Shown here: positions 1 to 9,399 of the stretch, in pieces
Layout: every line of letters starts with the position of its first letter
Position numbering within the stretch: position 1 is the stretch's first letter
Assembly (NCBI RefSeq): GCF_014195445.1
Contig: NZ_JACIBT010000001.1
Location: 1,054,001 to 1,118,000 of the forward strand
Reading direction: 5' to 3'
Length of the DNA: 64,000 nucleotides
DNA from: Garicola koreensis
GTDB taxonomy: Bacteria; Actinomycetota; Actinomycetes; Actinomycetales; Micrococcaceae
Made by a program: the position numbers and the translations under genes
Notes under the pieces: model-generated
The model's database searches: none
Seen by the model: the letters and a program-made list of their open reading frames with translations, nothing else
Told to the model about the DNA's origin: nothing

Positions 1-749
1 GACTTCTTCCGCTCCAAGGCGTTCAGCGTGCGGGTGGAGGTCAGCTCGGCCTCTTCGATCATGTTCTCCGCACGAGTCTCAGCTTCGGTGACCAGCTCGG
101 TGCGCTTCTGCTCTCCCTCAGTGATGTACTGCTCACGGGTCTGCTCACCCTCGGAGACCAGCTCGTCACGCTTGGCCGTGCCCTCGGTGATGAGCTCCTC
201 ACGCTTGGTCTCGCCCTCGGTGATCAGCTGAGTGCGCTGCTGTTCGCCCTGGGAGACATACTGGTCGTGCAGCCGCTGGGCCATGGCGAGCACCCCGGCC
301 GCCTCAGCGGCGGGCTGATCAGCGTCTGCAGCGGCAGCCGGTGCCGGCGTCTCCTCCACCGGACGTTCTTGGGCCGGGCGGGTCCCCGGAGCGTAGTCGG
401 TGTGCGCGGAGACGGCCGACTCTGCGGCAGGCTCGGTCTCCTGTGCCTCGTCCTGCTGCACCTCGTCCGGGACCGGCTCCACACTGCCGGTGACCTCGGC
501 GGCGGTTCCGGTGTATCCGGAGAGCCCAGCATCTTTGAGCTCATCGGGCTCGACGTGCTCCGGTGAGTGATCCAGCTGGTCCTGCAGCGAGGAGACCTCA
601 GCGCGGAGCTCCTCGTTCTCCTGCAGGAGTCGGCGCCATTCAACGACTACCTCATCGAGAAAGTCGTCGACCTCGTCCTTGTCCCAGCCGGGCCGGAACT
701 TGGTCTCCGAGAAATCCTTGTTCAGGATATCTTCTGGCGTCAGAGCCAT
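1..749 (-). CDS. wag31: DivIVA/Wag31 polar growth protein, 3' end outside the window
   Basis: The first 249 residues are visible, starting at ATG 749. Residues 1-60 form the DivIVA membrane-binding domain (FRPGWDKDEVDDFLDEV followed by a coiled coil). An acidic, Ala/Pro-rich linker covers about 61-150, and a charged coiled coil starts near 155. Residues 166-231 are six consecutive 11-residue repeats of the type TEGEqKRtELI. In actinobacteria Wag31 marks negatively curved membrane at the poles and directs tip growth; it is usually the last gene of the dcw region, as here. A 111-bp gap separates it from yggT, so it probably also has its own promoter. The identity is firm; the protein continues past position 1. 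Confidence 0.95.
   Translation of the reverse strand, partial: MALTPEDILNKDFSETKFRPGWDKDEVDDFLDEVVVEWRRLLQENEELRAEVSSLQDQLDHSPEHVEPDELKDAGLSGYTGTAAEVTGSVEPVPDEVQQDEAQETEPAAESAVSAHTDYAPGTRPAQERPVEETPAPAAAADADQPAAEAAGVLAMAQRLHDQYVSQGEQQRTQLITEGETKREELITEGTAKRDELVSEGEQTREQYITEGEQKRTELVTEAETRAENMIEEAELTSTRTLNALERKK
57..254 (-). repeat. Six 33-bp coding repeats (11-residue units) in wag31
   Basis: Codons for residues 166-231 of Wag31 encode six in-phase 11-residue units with consensus (T/S)EGE-x-x-R-x-x-(L/Y)(I/V). The 11-residue periodicity is that of a hendecad coiled coil. The units differ enough at the DNA level that recent slippage is not obvious. Confidence 0.8.
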
Positions 750-842
750 AGGAATGCCTCACCTCATTATCAGTGGCCGGAAATTGGCTGCGTGCAGTCT
801 CGCGGGCCAGAATACCCCATCACCGGTTCAGCGATCGGAGCC

Positions 843-862
843 GAACCTTCAAGCCCAGGTTC
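843..862. repeat. Inverted repeat over the yggT stop codon
   Basis: GAACCT and AGGTTC (6-bp arms, 8-bp spacer) straddle the yggT stop, about 95 bp before wag31. It could be a weak mRNA hairpin or a protein site. No U-run follows, so it is not a typical intrinsic terminator. Confidence 0.35.
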
Positions 863-1154
863 ACGCGCCCCCGATGGAGGCCACAACGACTTTGCCGATG
901 ATGACCACCAAGAACAGGATGATGAACCCCATATCGAGCGACACTCCGCCGAGGTTCAACGGTGGAATGCGGCCCTGCAGCCATCGCATCGGCGGGTCGG
1001 TGATGCTGTAGATGCCCACGGCGAGCACCAGCACCAGCCCCTTGGGCTTCCAGTGGCGCGCGAAGGATTCGGTGATGTTGAAGATGATCCGAATGATCAG
1101 CGCGTACTGGTAGATGGTCAGCAGGATATAGATCGGAGCAGTGATGAGGTCCAC
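861..1154 (-). CDS. YggT family membrane protein
   Basis: A 97-residue protein with hydrophobic segments at about 5-27 and 72-96 around a short polar hairpin (NITESFARHWKPKG, then ITDPPMRWLQGRIPP). This matches the small YggT family, encoded between sepF and divIVA in many Gram-positive dcw regions. The start is GTG at 1154, 29 bp after sepF. Family members are associated with septal membrane or osmotic functions, but the role is not settled. The family call is firm; the function is unknown. Confidence 0.88.
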   Translation of the reverse strand: MDLITAPIYILLTIYQYALIIRIIFNITESFARHWKPKGLVLVLAVGIYSITDPPMRWLQGRIPPLNLGGVSLDMGFIILFLVVIIGKVVVASIGGA

Positions 1155-1183
1155 AGCCGCCTACGCTACCTCAGAGTCTGGGT

Positions 1184-1822
1184 TCAGGACTGGTTGAAGA
1201 ACGCGGCGTTCGCCTCTGGCTCAGCGGCAGCCTGATCCTCGGCCAGCACTTCGACGTTCTTCGGCGTCAGCAGGAAGACTTTGTTGGTGACCCGCTCGAT
1301 GGATCCGCCCAGCCCGAAAACCAGTCCGGCTGCGAAGTCCACCAGGCGCTTGGCCTCCGCCTCGCCCATCTCCGTGACGTTCATGATGACCGGAATGTCC
1401 TCGCGGAAGGACTCGCCGATGATCTTCGCGTCATTGTAGGAGCGCGGGTGAACAGTGGTGATCTTTCGCATAGGTGAGCTCTCGTCGCGGGAGGAGGGGG
1501 CGCGCTTAATGGGGGTCACCGGGGCGCGGTAGTCGGGATCCACAGCCAGATTGGTGCCGTTGTACGAGCCCGCCGGGTCGGCGTCGTCGTGCTGCTGCTC
1601 ATGCTTGCCAGCACGATCGGCGAGGGAGACGACGGCGCCGGTGGGCTGGGATGCGTGTGCGGCTGAGGCATGCGCCGCTGCGGGGCGGCTGTGGTCGGCG
1701 CCGGTCGCTGCGTGGGCGTGACTGCGCGCTGAGGGGGCTTCGTTGCCGAAGCTCTCCTCGTGATAATCATCACCATCGGCTAAGCCGAGGTAGATCATGG
1801 TCTTCTTGAATGCACCGGCCAT
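1184..1822 (-). CDS. sepF: Cell division protein SepF
   Basis: This 212-residue protein has the SepF layout: a short N-terminal amphipathic membrane anchor ([14 protein letters not shown]), a disordered Ala/His-rich linker (about 20-115) and a C-terminal SepF domain from [16 protein letters not shown] to about 195. SepF polymerises on the membrane and binds the C-terminal tail of FtsZ. In actinobacteria it is the essential Z-ring anchor because FtsA is absent, which agrees with no ftsA in this cluster. AGGAGA lies about 6 nt upstream of ATG 1822. Confidence 0.95.
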   Translation of the reverse strand: MAGAFKKTMIYLGLADGDDYHEESFGNEAPSARSHAHAATGADHSRPAAAHASAAHASQPTGAVVSLADRAGKHEQQHDDADPAGSYNGTNLAVDPDYRAPVTPIKRAPSSRDESSPMRKITTVHPRSYNDAKIIGESFREDIPVIMNVTEMGEAEAKRLVDFAAGLVFGLGGSIERVTNKVFLLTPKNVEVLAEDQAAAEPEANAAFFNQS

Positions 1823-1872
1823 GAGATTCTCCTGGGGAAGGTTTGTGTCGTTGTCACTGCGCGTGACCGAGA

Positions 1873-2598
1873 CTACCGGTGCGCAGGCCTTTCCCCGAGG
1901 ACATCACGCCCGATCCGCAGGTGTGTCGCACCGCAGGCGATGGCGTCCTCCAGGTCCTGACTCATGCCCGCAGAGACGGCGGTTGCCTGCGGGTGGATGC
2001 TGCGCAGCCGGCGGCTCAGGCGCTGCAGGCGTTCGAAGGCCGGGCGTGCGGGCTGATCCAGCGGGGCCACCGCCATCAGACCGGCCAGGTGCAGCGCGTC
2101 GGCGTCGGCGATCGCCTCAGCCAGGGCGTCGACGTCTGCCGGGGCGGCACCTCCGCGGCCGTCCTCGGCTGCCGGATCGCGCAGATCCACCTGGATCAGG
2201 CACTGCAGCGGGCGGGTGCGGTCACCGCGCTCCAGGGCGGCTGCTGCGGCCTTGGCCAGGGCGTTGGCGACCTTCAGCCGGTCCACCGAGTGCACGGCGT
2301 GGGCGTAGCGCGCCACCGACTTGGCCTTATTGCTCTGCAGCTGCCCGACGAAGTGCCACTTCAGATCCTGCAGGTGTGCGGTCTCCGCAGCCTTGGCCGC
2401 CGCCTCCTGGTCCTTGTTCTCCCCGACGTCGCGCAGACCCAAGCCGTGCAGGTGCTCCACATCGGCAGCCGGGAAGTACTTGGTGATCACGATCAGCTCG
2501 GGCCGGTCCTTGCGACCGGCAGCGGCGACGGCGCGATCGATGCGCCCGTGGACTGCGGTGAGCTTCTCTGTCAGTTCTGCGCTGCGCGATTGTGCCAT
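1873..2598 (-). CDS. YggS-type PLP homeostasis protein
   Basis: A 241-residue alanine-racemase-fold protein of the YggS/PLPBP family. The expected PLP lysine is K40 (VITKYFPA), followed by [23 protein letters not shown] and the C-terminal [12 protein letters not shown]...RIGRDVLG. Such proteins bind and buffer pyridoxal phosphate and have no known enzymatic activity. The start is ATG 2598, which shares one base with the pgeF stop (TGATG). A longer frame upstream runs into pgeF coding sequence and is rejected. It sits between pgeF and sepF, the usual actinobacterial order. Confidence 0.93.
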   Translation of the reverse strand: MAQSRSAELTEKLTAVHGRIDRAVAAAGRKDRPELIVITKYFPAADVEHLHGLGLRDVGENKDQEAAAKAAETAHLQDLKWHFVGQLQSNKAKSVARYAHAVHSVDRLKVANALAKAAAAALERGDRTRPLQCLIQVDLRDPAAEDGRGGAAPADVDALAEAIADADALHLAGLMAVAPLDQPARPAFERLQRLSRRLRSIHPQATAVSAGMSQDLEDAIACGATHLRIGRDVLGERPAHR

Positions 2599-3308
2599 CA
2601 GAACCAAACTATCCCAGCAAAGCGCCCCTGCGGGTCCCCGGTGCGCTGTGAGCGGCGGTGGGAGAACAGCTGCGGGTCCTCGATGGTGCACCCGGGAACA
2701 TCGACGACGTCGGCTCCGGCGGACTCCAGGACGGTGCGGGCCTCGGCGCGCAGGTTCAGAGCGGGTGTCCCCCAGCTGGTGCGTGAGGCGATGCTCGGCC
2801 GGTTGACCGCCACGGCTTCGAGCATGTCCGCGGGAACTTCGTAGCAGCCTCCGCAGGCGCCGGGGCCGATCCAGGCGGTCACCGACTGTGCGCCGCGGGC
2901 GCGCATCGCAGCTGCGGTGCGCTCCAGGACGCCGGCCAGCAGCCCCTGCCGGCCCGCGTGTGCGGCGGCGGTGATCGGCCGGTGGTCACGGTCGATCCCC
3001 GCGAAGAGCACCGGCAGGCAGTCGGCGACCAGTACGGCCAGCGGGGCGGACGCGGTGCCGACCCATGCATCGGCTGTGGGGGCGGCCTCCCCGGCGGTGT
3101 CGGCGTCGCAGACCTCCGCTGAGTGGACCTGGTCCAGAAACCGCGGGGCGGCGCCCAGGTGCTGGGCCAGGTCGGCGCGGTTGGTCAGCGCCGCCTGGGA
3201 ATCACCGATGTGGGTGGCTACGTTTCCGGCCTCCGCGGACGTGAAGGCGACGTGGACATCACCGGTGGAGTCGCTCCACCAGAACGGTGAGTCCACGTCG
3301 CCTGTCAT
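2598..3308 (-). CDS. pgeF: PgeF/YfiH family (laccase-domain) protein
   Basis: A 236-residue member of the YfiH/PgeF family (formerly polyphenol oxidase/laccase domain). The Zn/active-site triad is visible as H62 (DQVHSAEV), C97 (ADCLPVLFAG) and H117 (AAAHAGRQG), followed by IGPGACGGCYEV. Characterised relatives act on purine nucleosides; E. coli PgeF prevents misincorporation of L-Ser into peptidoglycan stem peptides. It starts 26 bp after ftsZ. The family is certain; which activity dominates in this organism is not. Confidence 0.9.
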   Translation of the reverse strand: MTGDVDSPFWWSDSTGDVHVAFTSAEAGNVATHIGDSQAALTNRADLAQHLGAAPRFLDQVHSAEVCDADTAGEAAPTADAWVGTASAPLAVLVADCLPVLFAGIDRDHRPITAAAHAGRQGLLAGVLERTAAAMRARGAQSVTAWIGPGACGGCYEVPADMLEAVAVNRPSIASRTSWGTPALNLRAEARTVLESAGADVVDVPGCTIEDPQLFSHRRSQRTGDPQGRFAGIVWF

Positions 3309-3334
3309 GCGATGGGAAGGTTCGGCCAGAAGTC

Positions 3335-4522
3335 TTATTTCAGAAAGTCGGGGACGTCGAGGTCGTCGTCCTTCTTACCGGAGTAGTCGGATTCGATGAT
3401 CTCCGGAAGCTCTTCCTCCTGCGTCTCCTCGACCCGCTGCTGCGGTGCGGTGTCCTGGGAGGCGGCCGCTGGGGCGGCTGCGGCGCCGGAGGTGGCCCCG
3501 GCCACCGGTGCCACCGGGCGCTGCGGCTGCGCGGGCGCCTGGTTGGCCGCCGGGGCGGCGGGCTTGGAGGTGGCGTCGGCGTCGTCGAATCCGGCGGCGA
3601 TCACTGTCACGCGGGCCTCGTCGCCCAGGGCGTCGTCGATGACGGCGCCGAAGATGATGTTGGCCTCCGGGTGGGCCACTTCCTGGACCAGGCGGGCTGC
3701 CTCGTTGATCTCGAACAGTCCCAGGTCGGAGCCGCCCTGAATGGAGAGCAGCACGCCGTGGGCGCCGTCGATGGATGCCTCCAGCAGCGGGGATGCGATC
3801 GCCAGTTCGGCAGCCTTGATCGCACGGTCCTCGCCGTTGGCCGAGCCGATGCCCATCAGCGCCGAGCCGGCCCCCTGCATGACCGACTTCACGTCGGCGA
3901 AGTCCAGGTTGATCAGGCCGGGGGTGGTGATCAGGTCGGTGATGCCCTGCACACCGGAGAGCAGCACCTGATCTGCGGAGCGGAATGCGTCGAGCACCGA
4001 GACGTTCTTGTCCGAGATGGACAGCAGCCGGTCGTTGGGGATGACGATGAGCGTATCGACCTCATCGCGCAGAGCCTCGATGCCGGCGTCGGCGCTGGAG
4101 GCACGACGGCGACCCTCGAAGGTGAAGGGACGGGTGACCACACCGATGGTCAGCGCACCCAGGGAACGGGCGATGCGTGCGACCACTGGGGCGCCGCCGG
4201 TGCCGGTGCCGCCGCCCTCACCGGCGGTGACAAACACCATGTCTGCCCCGCGCAGGACCTCTTCAACCTCGTCGGCGTGGTCCTCGGAGGCCTGCCGTCC
4301 AACCTCGGGATTGGCGCCTGCACCCAGGCCACGGGTCAGGTCCCGGCCAACGTCGAGCTTCACATCGGCATCCGACATCAGAAGCGCCTGAGCGTCGGTG
4401 TTGATGGCGATGAACTCCACACCGCGCAGGCCCACCTCGATCATTCGGTTGACAGCGTTGACGCCGCCGCCGCCGATGCCGACGACCTTGATCACGGCCA
4501 GGTAGTTGTTCGGTGTTGCCAC
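3335..4522 (-). CDS. ftsZ: Cell division GTPase FtsZ
   Basis: A 395-residue tubulin homologue. The G-box [10 protein letters not shown] spans residues 101-110 and the N-terminal [13 protein letters not shown] phosphate loop is near 15. A variable Ala/Pro linker (about 318-380) ends in the conserved tail [10 protein letters not shown], the expected SepF/FtsW docking peptide. The start is GTG 4522, with AAGGGAC 8-9 nt upstream. A long 320-bp leader separates it from ftsQ, so it probably has its own promoters and regulation in addition to read-through. Confidence 0.98.
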   Translation of the reverse strand: MATPNNYLAVIKVVGIGGGGVNAVNRMIEVGLRGVEFIAINTDAQALLMSDADVKLDVGRDLTRGLGAGANPEVGRQASEDHADEVEEVLRGADMVFVTAGEGGGTGTGGAPVVARIARSLGALTIGVVTRPFTFEGRRRASSADAGIEALRDEVDTLIVIPNDRLLSISDKNVSVLDAFRSADQVLLSGVQGITDLITTPGLINLDFADVKSVMQGAGSALMGIGSANGEDRAIKAAELAIASPLLEASIDGAHGVLLSIQGGSDLGLFEINEAARLVQEVAHPEANIIFGAVIDDALGDEARVTVIAAGFDDADATSKPAAPAANQAPAQPQRPVAPVAGATSGAAAAPAAASQDTAPQQRVEETQEEELPEIIESDYSGKKDDDLDVPDFLK

Positions 4523-4842
4523 GTGAGTATGTCCCTTAGCTATTGAGAAGTCACAGATGCACGAAGACTCCCGACGGTCAGCAGAGTCGAGAACGACTCC
4601 TCACTGTCTTCCCCGTCTCCAGTGGGCCTGCTGCTGCCGAGGCAGTTCGCGGATGCCTCGGAAGCGGCAGACTCTGTCGACGTCGTCTCGGTCCGCATAC
4701 ACCGACCGGGAGTCTTCGTGACAGGAGTCATTCTTCAGCCCCACTGGGCCGAGGGGCAACGTTCAAGTTGAGCTTGAACCTTAGCCGTCCCGACTGGAGT
4801 CTTCAGTTGTTTCCCTACCCACACTACCTGCCGGAGGTGGGC
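4523..4842 (-). promoter_or_regulatory. ftsQ-ftsZ intergenic leader with inverted repeats
   Basis: This 320-bp non-coding stretch holds three structures. One is a perfect palindrome GTTCAAG-TTGAG-CTTGAAC at 4761-4779. The second is a 14-bp perfect inverted repeat, CACGAAGACTCCCG (4560-4573) with CGGGAGTCTTCGTG (4707-4720), extendable by a further CGGT/ACCG pairing. The third is a direct copy of GGAGTCTTC at 4796-4804. I cannot place a convincing -35/-10 pair. Separate ftsZ promoters in this position are usual in actinobacteria, so a regulatory role is likely but inferred. Confidence 0.55.
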
Positions 4843-5604
4843 TCACCGAGTAACTGGTGTGGTGGGCGTGGATATGTCGATCACTTCAGCTTCGGTGAAG
4901 GCCTCGTCCTCGGAGGCGAGGATAGCCTGCAGCACCGCCGCCTTCTCGGCACCGTCCTCATCGCTGCCCCAGACGATGGTGCGCCCGTCGGCGAGTTCCA
5001 GCTGCACCGAGTCGATGGACTCTGCGGCCGCGGACTCCAGCCTCCCGCGCGCCTGTTCGGGCAGCTCGCCCAGCACGGCGACGATCGCGTCGAAGATCGC
5101 CTCATCCTGCAGCGCGGCTTCAGACTCGATCAGCACCGCGGCGTGGTCACCGGCCTCCAACTGTTCGGGGCCGGCGAAGGTGCGGATCACCTCACCGTGT
5201 TCGTTGTAGAGCTCAACGTCCTGGTCCTGGTGGACTTCGGCCACCGGAAGGTGCTCGGTGATCTCGATGTGCAGGGTGTGGGGAAGCTCCAGGTGGGCCT
5301 CGACATCGGCGACGACGTTCTCCTCCTGCAGCCGCTGGCGCACCTCTGCGGTGCCCACCTGCGGCATGGGCTCCCCGTAGAGGTCGCCCAGCAGCTCATC
5401 GGTCCTCGCGTCGGTGAGCAGCTCGTTGCCGGTGATCTCCATATCCCGCACCGGCAGCAGTGGGGAGAAGTGCAGCACCGCCACCAGCCCGAGGAGCACT
5501 GCCAGCCCGGCCCCCAGGGCAGTCAGAACTCGACGACGACGCCGGCGGGCGGTGATGTTCTCCGGCTCGGGGAAGGACAGCGCAGAGTCGTGGGGAGAGC
5601 TCAT
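4843..5604 (-). CDS. ftsQ: Cell division protein FtsQ
   Basis: A 253-residue bitopic membrane protein: a basic cytoplasmic tail (ARRRRRR near 19-25), one transmembrane helix at about 26-46, then a POTRA-type domain (about 52-122, VRDMEITGNELLT...LHIEITEHLPVA) and a FtsQ C-terminal domain. It links cytoplasmic and periplasmic divisome parts through FtsB/FtsL. The start ATG overlaps the murC stop by 4 nt (ATGA). It is the last gene before the ftsZ leader. Confidence 0.93.
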   Translation of the reverse strand: MSSPHDSALSFPEPENITARRRRRRVLTALGAGLAVLLGLVAVLHFSPLLPVRDMEITGNELLTDARTDELLGDLYGEPMPQVGTAEVRQRLQEENVVADVEAHLELPHTLHIEITEHLPVAEVHQDQDVELYNEHGEVIRTFAGPEQLEAGDHAAVLIESEAALQDEAIFDAIVAVLGELPEQARGRLESAAAESIDSVQLELADGRTIVWGSDEDGAEKAAVLQAILASEDEAFTEAEVIDISTPTTPVTR

Positions 5605-7010
5605 CTGGGCCGGGGGTCCTCCAGCGGCCTCTGCAGCTCTGCCACAATCTCTGCGGCCAGGTGGGTGATGTCTCCGGCTCCGATGGTCAGCACAATGTCA
5701 CCGGGTTCGGCCGTGCTGCGGATATGGGCCAGCGTGGCCTGGGCGCTGCGCACCGGGTGGCCCAGCAGTGCGGCACTCACCCCGGCGATCGGCTCTTCGC
5801 GGGCCGGATAGATCTCCAGCACCGATGCCGTGTCGGCGGCCTTCAGGGCTGCGCCGAACTCGGCGGCGAAGTCTCGGGTCCGGCTGAACAGATGCGGCTG
5901 GAAGACGGCGTGGACCCGGGCTGCGCCCGCCACGCTGCGCGCTCCGCGCAGCACAGCCGCCACCTCGGTGGGGTGGTGGGCGTAGTCGTCATAGACCCGG
6001 ATGCCGCTGACCTCACCGCGCAGCTCGAACCGGCGTGAACTGCCGGTGTAGGCGCTCACCGCCTCCACCGCCGCGCTGAGGCTCAGTCCAGTCCGCAGGC
6101 CCACGGCCACTGCGGCTGCGGCGTTGAGCGCGTTGTGCTCACCGGGCACGTTCAGATCGGCTGCGGCACGCGCGCCCTGGTGGGTGAAGCTGATCCGCTG
6201 CCCGGCGGATGCGGCGGTGACCTGAAGGCGCAGATCGGCCTCAGACCCGAACCCATAGGTGAGGATTCTCACCTGCCGGGCAGCCAGTGCCCCGGTCACC
6301 CTCTGCTGCAGGGAGCGGCAGCCGGCGTCCTCGGCGCAGAGCACCAGGGCGCCGCCGTCGACGATGTTGGCGGTGAAGTCTGTGAAGACCTGTTCGACTG
6401 CCTCCGCGCTGCCGTAGTGGTCCAGGTGGTCCGGCTCCACATTGGTGACCACGGCCACTTCGGGGCGATAGTTCAGCAGGGAGCCGTCGGATTCGTCCGC
6501 CTCGGCGACGAACCACTCCCCCGCGCCCAGGGCGGCATTGGTGCCCAGTCCGGTGACGTCGGCGCCGACGGCGAAGCTGGGCTGGCGGCCGGCGGTGTGC
6601 AGCAGCACCGCAGCCATCGATGAGGTGGTGGTCTTGCCATGGGTTCCGGCGACTGCGACGGCGCGCTTGGAGGCCATGCAGGCGGCGAGCCCCTGCGAGC
6701 GGTGCAGCAGGGTGAGCCCGCCGGCTGCGGCGGCGTCGTACTCCGGGTTTCCGGCCGTGGCCACCGAGGAGGCGATCAGCGTGTCCACCCGGTGTCCGGC
6801 CTCGGCTTCCACCGATGCCAGGTTCTGGGCACTGTAGCCCACCCGCACCGGCACCCCGGCGTCGCGGAACTGCTCAAGCACCGGCAGGTCCTTGGCATCG
6901 GTTCCGGAGATCGGCACCCCGGCGGCGAGCATCAGCTTCGCCACGGCGGAGACCCCGACGCCGGCCAGTCCCAAAAAGTGGACGTGACCCAGCTCGTTGA
7001 GACCGCTCAT
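5601..7010 (-). CDS. murC: UDP-N-acetylmuramate--L-alanine ligase MurC
   Basis: A 469-residue cytoplasmic Mur ligase adding L-Ala to UDP-MurNAc. The N-terminal Rossmann motif HFLGLAGVGVSAVAKLM is at about 11-27, the ATP loop AGTHGKTTT at 121-129, EADESDGS near 170 and NVEPDHLDHYG near 192. Length and domain order are normal. It overlaps murG upstream and ftsQ downstream by 4 nt each, so translation is probably coupled. Confidence 0.97.
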   Translation of the reverse strand: MSGLNELGHVHFLGLAGVGVSAVAKLMLAAGVPISGTDAKDLPVLEQFRDAGVPVRVGYSAQNLASVEAEAGHRVDTLIASSVATAGNPEYDAAAAGGLTLLHRSQGLAACMASKRAVAVAGTHGKTTTSSMAAVLLHTAGRQPSFAVGADVTGLGTNAALGAGEWFVAEADESDGSLLNYRPEVAVVTNVEPDHLDHYGSAEAVEQVFTDFTANIVDGGALVLCAEDAGCRSLQQRVTGALAARQVRILTYGFGSEADLRLQVTAASAGQRISFTHQGARAAADLNVPGEHNALNAAAAVAVGLRTGLSLSAAVEAVSAYTGSSRRFELRGEVSGIRVYDDYAHHPTEVAAVLRGARSVAGAARVHAVFQPHLFSRTRDFAAEFGAALKAADTASVLEIYPAREEPIAGVSAALLGHPVRSAQATLAHIRSTAEPGDIVLTIGAGDITHLAAEIVAELQRPLEDPRPR

Positions 7011-8098
7011 GCGCTGACCTTCAGCGCGGCCCGTGCCATGCGCTGGTCGGCGTCGGTGATGCCGCGGTCGGCGGAGAGCTGCTGCATGGTCTGCAGCAGC
7101 CGCGGCTCGCGCAGCAGCGGCACAATATTGCGGCTGATCCAGTCCCGGGTGAAGTGTTCGTCCTTAACCAGCAGCGCACCGCCGGCGTCTACGTGTCCGC
7201 GGGCGTTGAGCTCCTGCTCGCCGTTGCCCACCGGAAGCGGCACGAAGACCGCCGGCAGCCCCACTGCGGCGACCTCGCAGACGGTGGCGGCCCCGCTGCG
7301 GGCCACCATGAGATCGGCTGCCGCATAGGCCAGATGCATGCCGTCCAGATAGTCCCGCTGGTGGTAGCCCGCAGCTGCCAGGGGCTCTCCGGCGCTGTCG
7401 GTGACGCGCTTATCGCGACCGGTCAGGTGCAGGATCTGGGCGTCGGTCTCCAGCAGGTCGGTCAGGGCGGCGGCCACGGCACGGTTGAGGTTCAGCGCCC
7501 CGGTGGAGCCGCCGGTGATCACCAGTGTGGTGCGTCCGGGGTCCAGGCCGAGCTCTTCGCGGGCTGAGGCGCGTGCCGCACTGCGGTCCAGCTGGGAGAT
7601 CTCGGTGGACATCGGCATGCCGACCCACTGCGCACCTTTCAGCGGGGTGTCTTCGAAGGCGGTGCCGACGAAGGCCGCGGTGCGGGCGCCGAGGCGGTTG
7701 GCCAGTCCGGGCCGGGTGTTGGCCTCGTGGATGACTGTGGGGATTCCCAGTCGCTTCGCGGCAAGGTAGACGGGCGCGCAGACGTAGCCGCCCACTCCGA
7801 TCACCACATCAGCGCGGCGGCGGCGCAGGATGTCAGCGGCTTCGCGGACGGCGGTGCGGAATCGTGCCGGAAGGTGAAGCAGGTCGCGGCTGGGCCGCCG
7901 GGGCATCGGGACTTTGTCGATCAGGTCCAGTTCGAACCCGGCCTGCGGCACCAGCCGGGTCTCCAGACCGGCAGCGGTGCCGATCATCGACACCCGGGCG
8001 GCGGAGTCAATCCCGGTGATGGCGTCCGCGATGGCGAGCATGGGGCTGACGTGGCCGGCTGTTCCGCCGCCGGCAAGCACGACTGTGGGAGCTGTCAT
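7007..8098 (-). CDS. murG: UDP-GlcNAc:lipid I transferase MurG
   Basis: A 363-residue GT-B glycosyltransferase converting lipid I to lipid II at the inner membrane face. Visible motifs are the N-terminal GGGTAGHVSPMLAIADAI, HEANTRPGLANRLGA, the UDP-GlcNAc segment ITGGSTGALNLN and the C-terminal ARSGAATVCEVAAVGLPAVFVPLP. It sits 21 bp after ftsW and overlaps murC by 4 nt. Confidence 0.97.
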   Translation of the reverse strand: MTAPTVVLAGGGTAGHVSPMLAIADAITGIDSAARVSMIGTAAGLETRLVPQAGFELDLIDKVPMPRRPSRDLLHLPARFRTAVREAADILRRRRADVVIGVGGYVCAPVYLAAKRLGIPTVIHEANTRPGLANRLGARTAAFVGTAFEDTPLKGAQWVGMPMSTEISQLDRSAARASAREELGLDPGRTTLVITGGSTGALNLNRAVAAALTDLLETDAQILHLTGRDKRVTDSAGEPLAAAGYHQRDYLDGMHLAYAAADLMVARSGAATVCEVAAVGLPAVFVPLPVGNGEQELNARGHVDAGGALLVKDEHFTRDWISRNIVPLLREPRLLQTMQQLSADRGITDADQRMARAALKVSA

Positions 8099-8119
8099 CG
8101 GATAGGTGCCCTTCAGGTT

Positions 8120-9388
8120 TCACGCGGTCTTGGTCAGCGGTGCCAGTGTAGACCGCTTTCGGGTGGCCTTCGCACCCCGGTTGGGGGTGGTCGCATCGAT
8201 GCGCTGGCGGCGGGCGAAGTTCAGCACCACCCCGACGCCCAGCATCGCGCAGGTCAGCGCGGACCCGCCGTAGGAGATGAACGGCAGCGGCACCCCCACT
8301 ACGGGGATGATTCCGGTGACCATGGCGATGTTGATGAACGCCTGGCCCACCAGCCAGGCGACGATGCCGAAGCAGACGAACTTGACGAAGCGCTCGTCGC
8401 TGGCCGCGGCAATCCGGAAGATCCCCACGACCAGCACTGCGAAGAGTCCCAGCACCAGCAGGGTGCCCAGCAGGCCCAGCTCCTCGCCGATGATGGTGAA
8501 GATGAAGTCATTCTCCACCTCGGGGATATAGGCCCACTTCTGGCGGGACTGGCCCAGCCCCACGCCCCAGAACCCGCCGGAGGCCAGGGCGTAGAGGCCC
8601 TGCTCCGTCTGGTAGCAGGGCTCCTGCGGGAGGTCACAGTTGGTGCCGAGCCACGCGTTGACCCGCATCATGCGGTAGGGCGTGATCACCATCAGCGCGG
8701 CCACGGCGGCCGCGGCGATCGCTGCGGCGATCAGGAAGTAGCGCATGGACACGCCCGCGGCGAAGAGCAGCGCACCCACCAGCACAATGATGATCACGCT
8801 GGTGCCGAGGTCTCCGCCGGCGGTCACCAGCACCAGCACCGCGAGTGCTCCGGGGGCGACGAAGGGCATCATCCAGTGGGTGAAGTGCCGGATCAGCTTT
8901 CCCTTGCGCGCCAGCACGGCCGCCCCCCAGAGGACCAGCGCGAGTTTGGCCAGCTCGGAGGGTTGGCCCTGAACCGGGCCGATGCGGATCCAGTTGGTCG
9001 AGCCTCCGGCGGTGTGGCCCAACGGCGAGAAGGCCACCAGCAGCAGCAGCACGGAGGAGAGGATCATCAGCAGCCAGCCGATGGTGCCCATCCAGCGGGT
9101 GGGCACCAGGGACATGGCGAACATCCCGATCACCCCGATGGCGGCCCAGACGGCCTGGCGGCTGGCTGTGGTGAAGGCTTGCCCGTCTGCATTGACCGAG
9201 GTGGAGGAGAGCACCATGGTCAGTCCCATCGTCGCCAGTGCGAAGGTGGCGCCGAGCACCAGCCAGTAGTTGGTGTAGGGGTTGCCGCCTTCGAAGAAGT
9301 CCCAGAGCCTGCGGATGCGCCGGGTGCGGCGCTGCGCACGCTCGGCACGCCAGGCGCGACCGGCCGAACCGTCAGAGGCGGTCTGCAT
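8120..9388 (-). CDS. ftsW: SEDS peptidoglycan polymerase FtsW
   Basis: A 422-residue polytopic SEDS protein with about ten hydrophobic segments. It has the conserved motif PEVENDFIFTIIGEELG, the PFISYGGSAL motif before the last helices, and a basic N-terminus (RAWRAERAQRRTRRIRR). It polymerises lipid II at the septum together with the FtsI transpeptidase encoded four genes upstream. It begins 11 bp after the murD stop. Confidence 0.96.
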   Translation of the reverse strand: MQTASDGSAGRAWRAERAQRRTRRIRRLWDFFEGGNPYTNYWLVLGATFALATMGLTMVLSSTSVNADGQAFTTASRQAVWAAIGVIGMFAMSLVPTRWMGTIGWLLMILSSVLLLLVAFSPLGHTAGGSTNWIRIGPVQGQPSELAKLALVLWGAAVLARKGKLIRHFTHWMMPFVAPGALAVLVLVTAGGDLGTSVIIIVLVGALLFAAGVSMRYFLIAAAIAAAAVAALMVITPYRMMRVNAWLGTNCDLPQEPCYQTEQGLYALASGGFWGVGLGQSRQKWAYIPEVENDFIFTIIGEELGLLGTLLVLGLFAVLVVGIFRIAAASDERFVKFVCFGIVAWLVGQAFINIAMVTGIIPVVGVPLPFISYGGSALTCAMLGVGVVLNFARRQRIDATTPNRGAKATRKRSTLAPLTKTA

Positions 9389-9399
9389 CTGGTGCCTCC

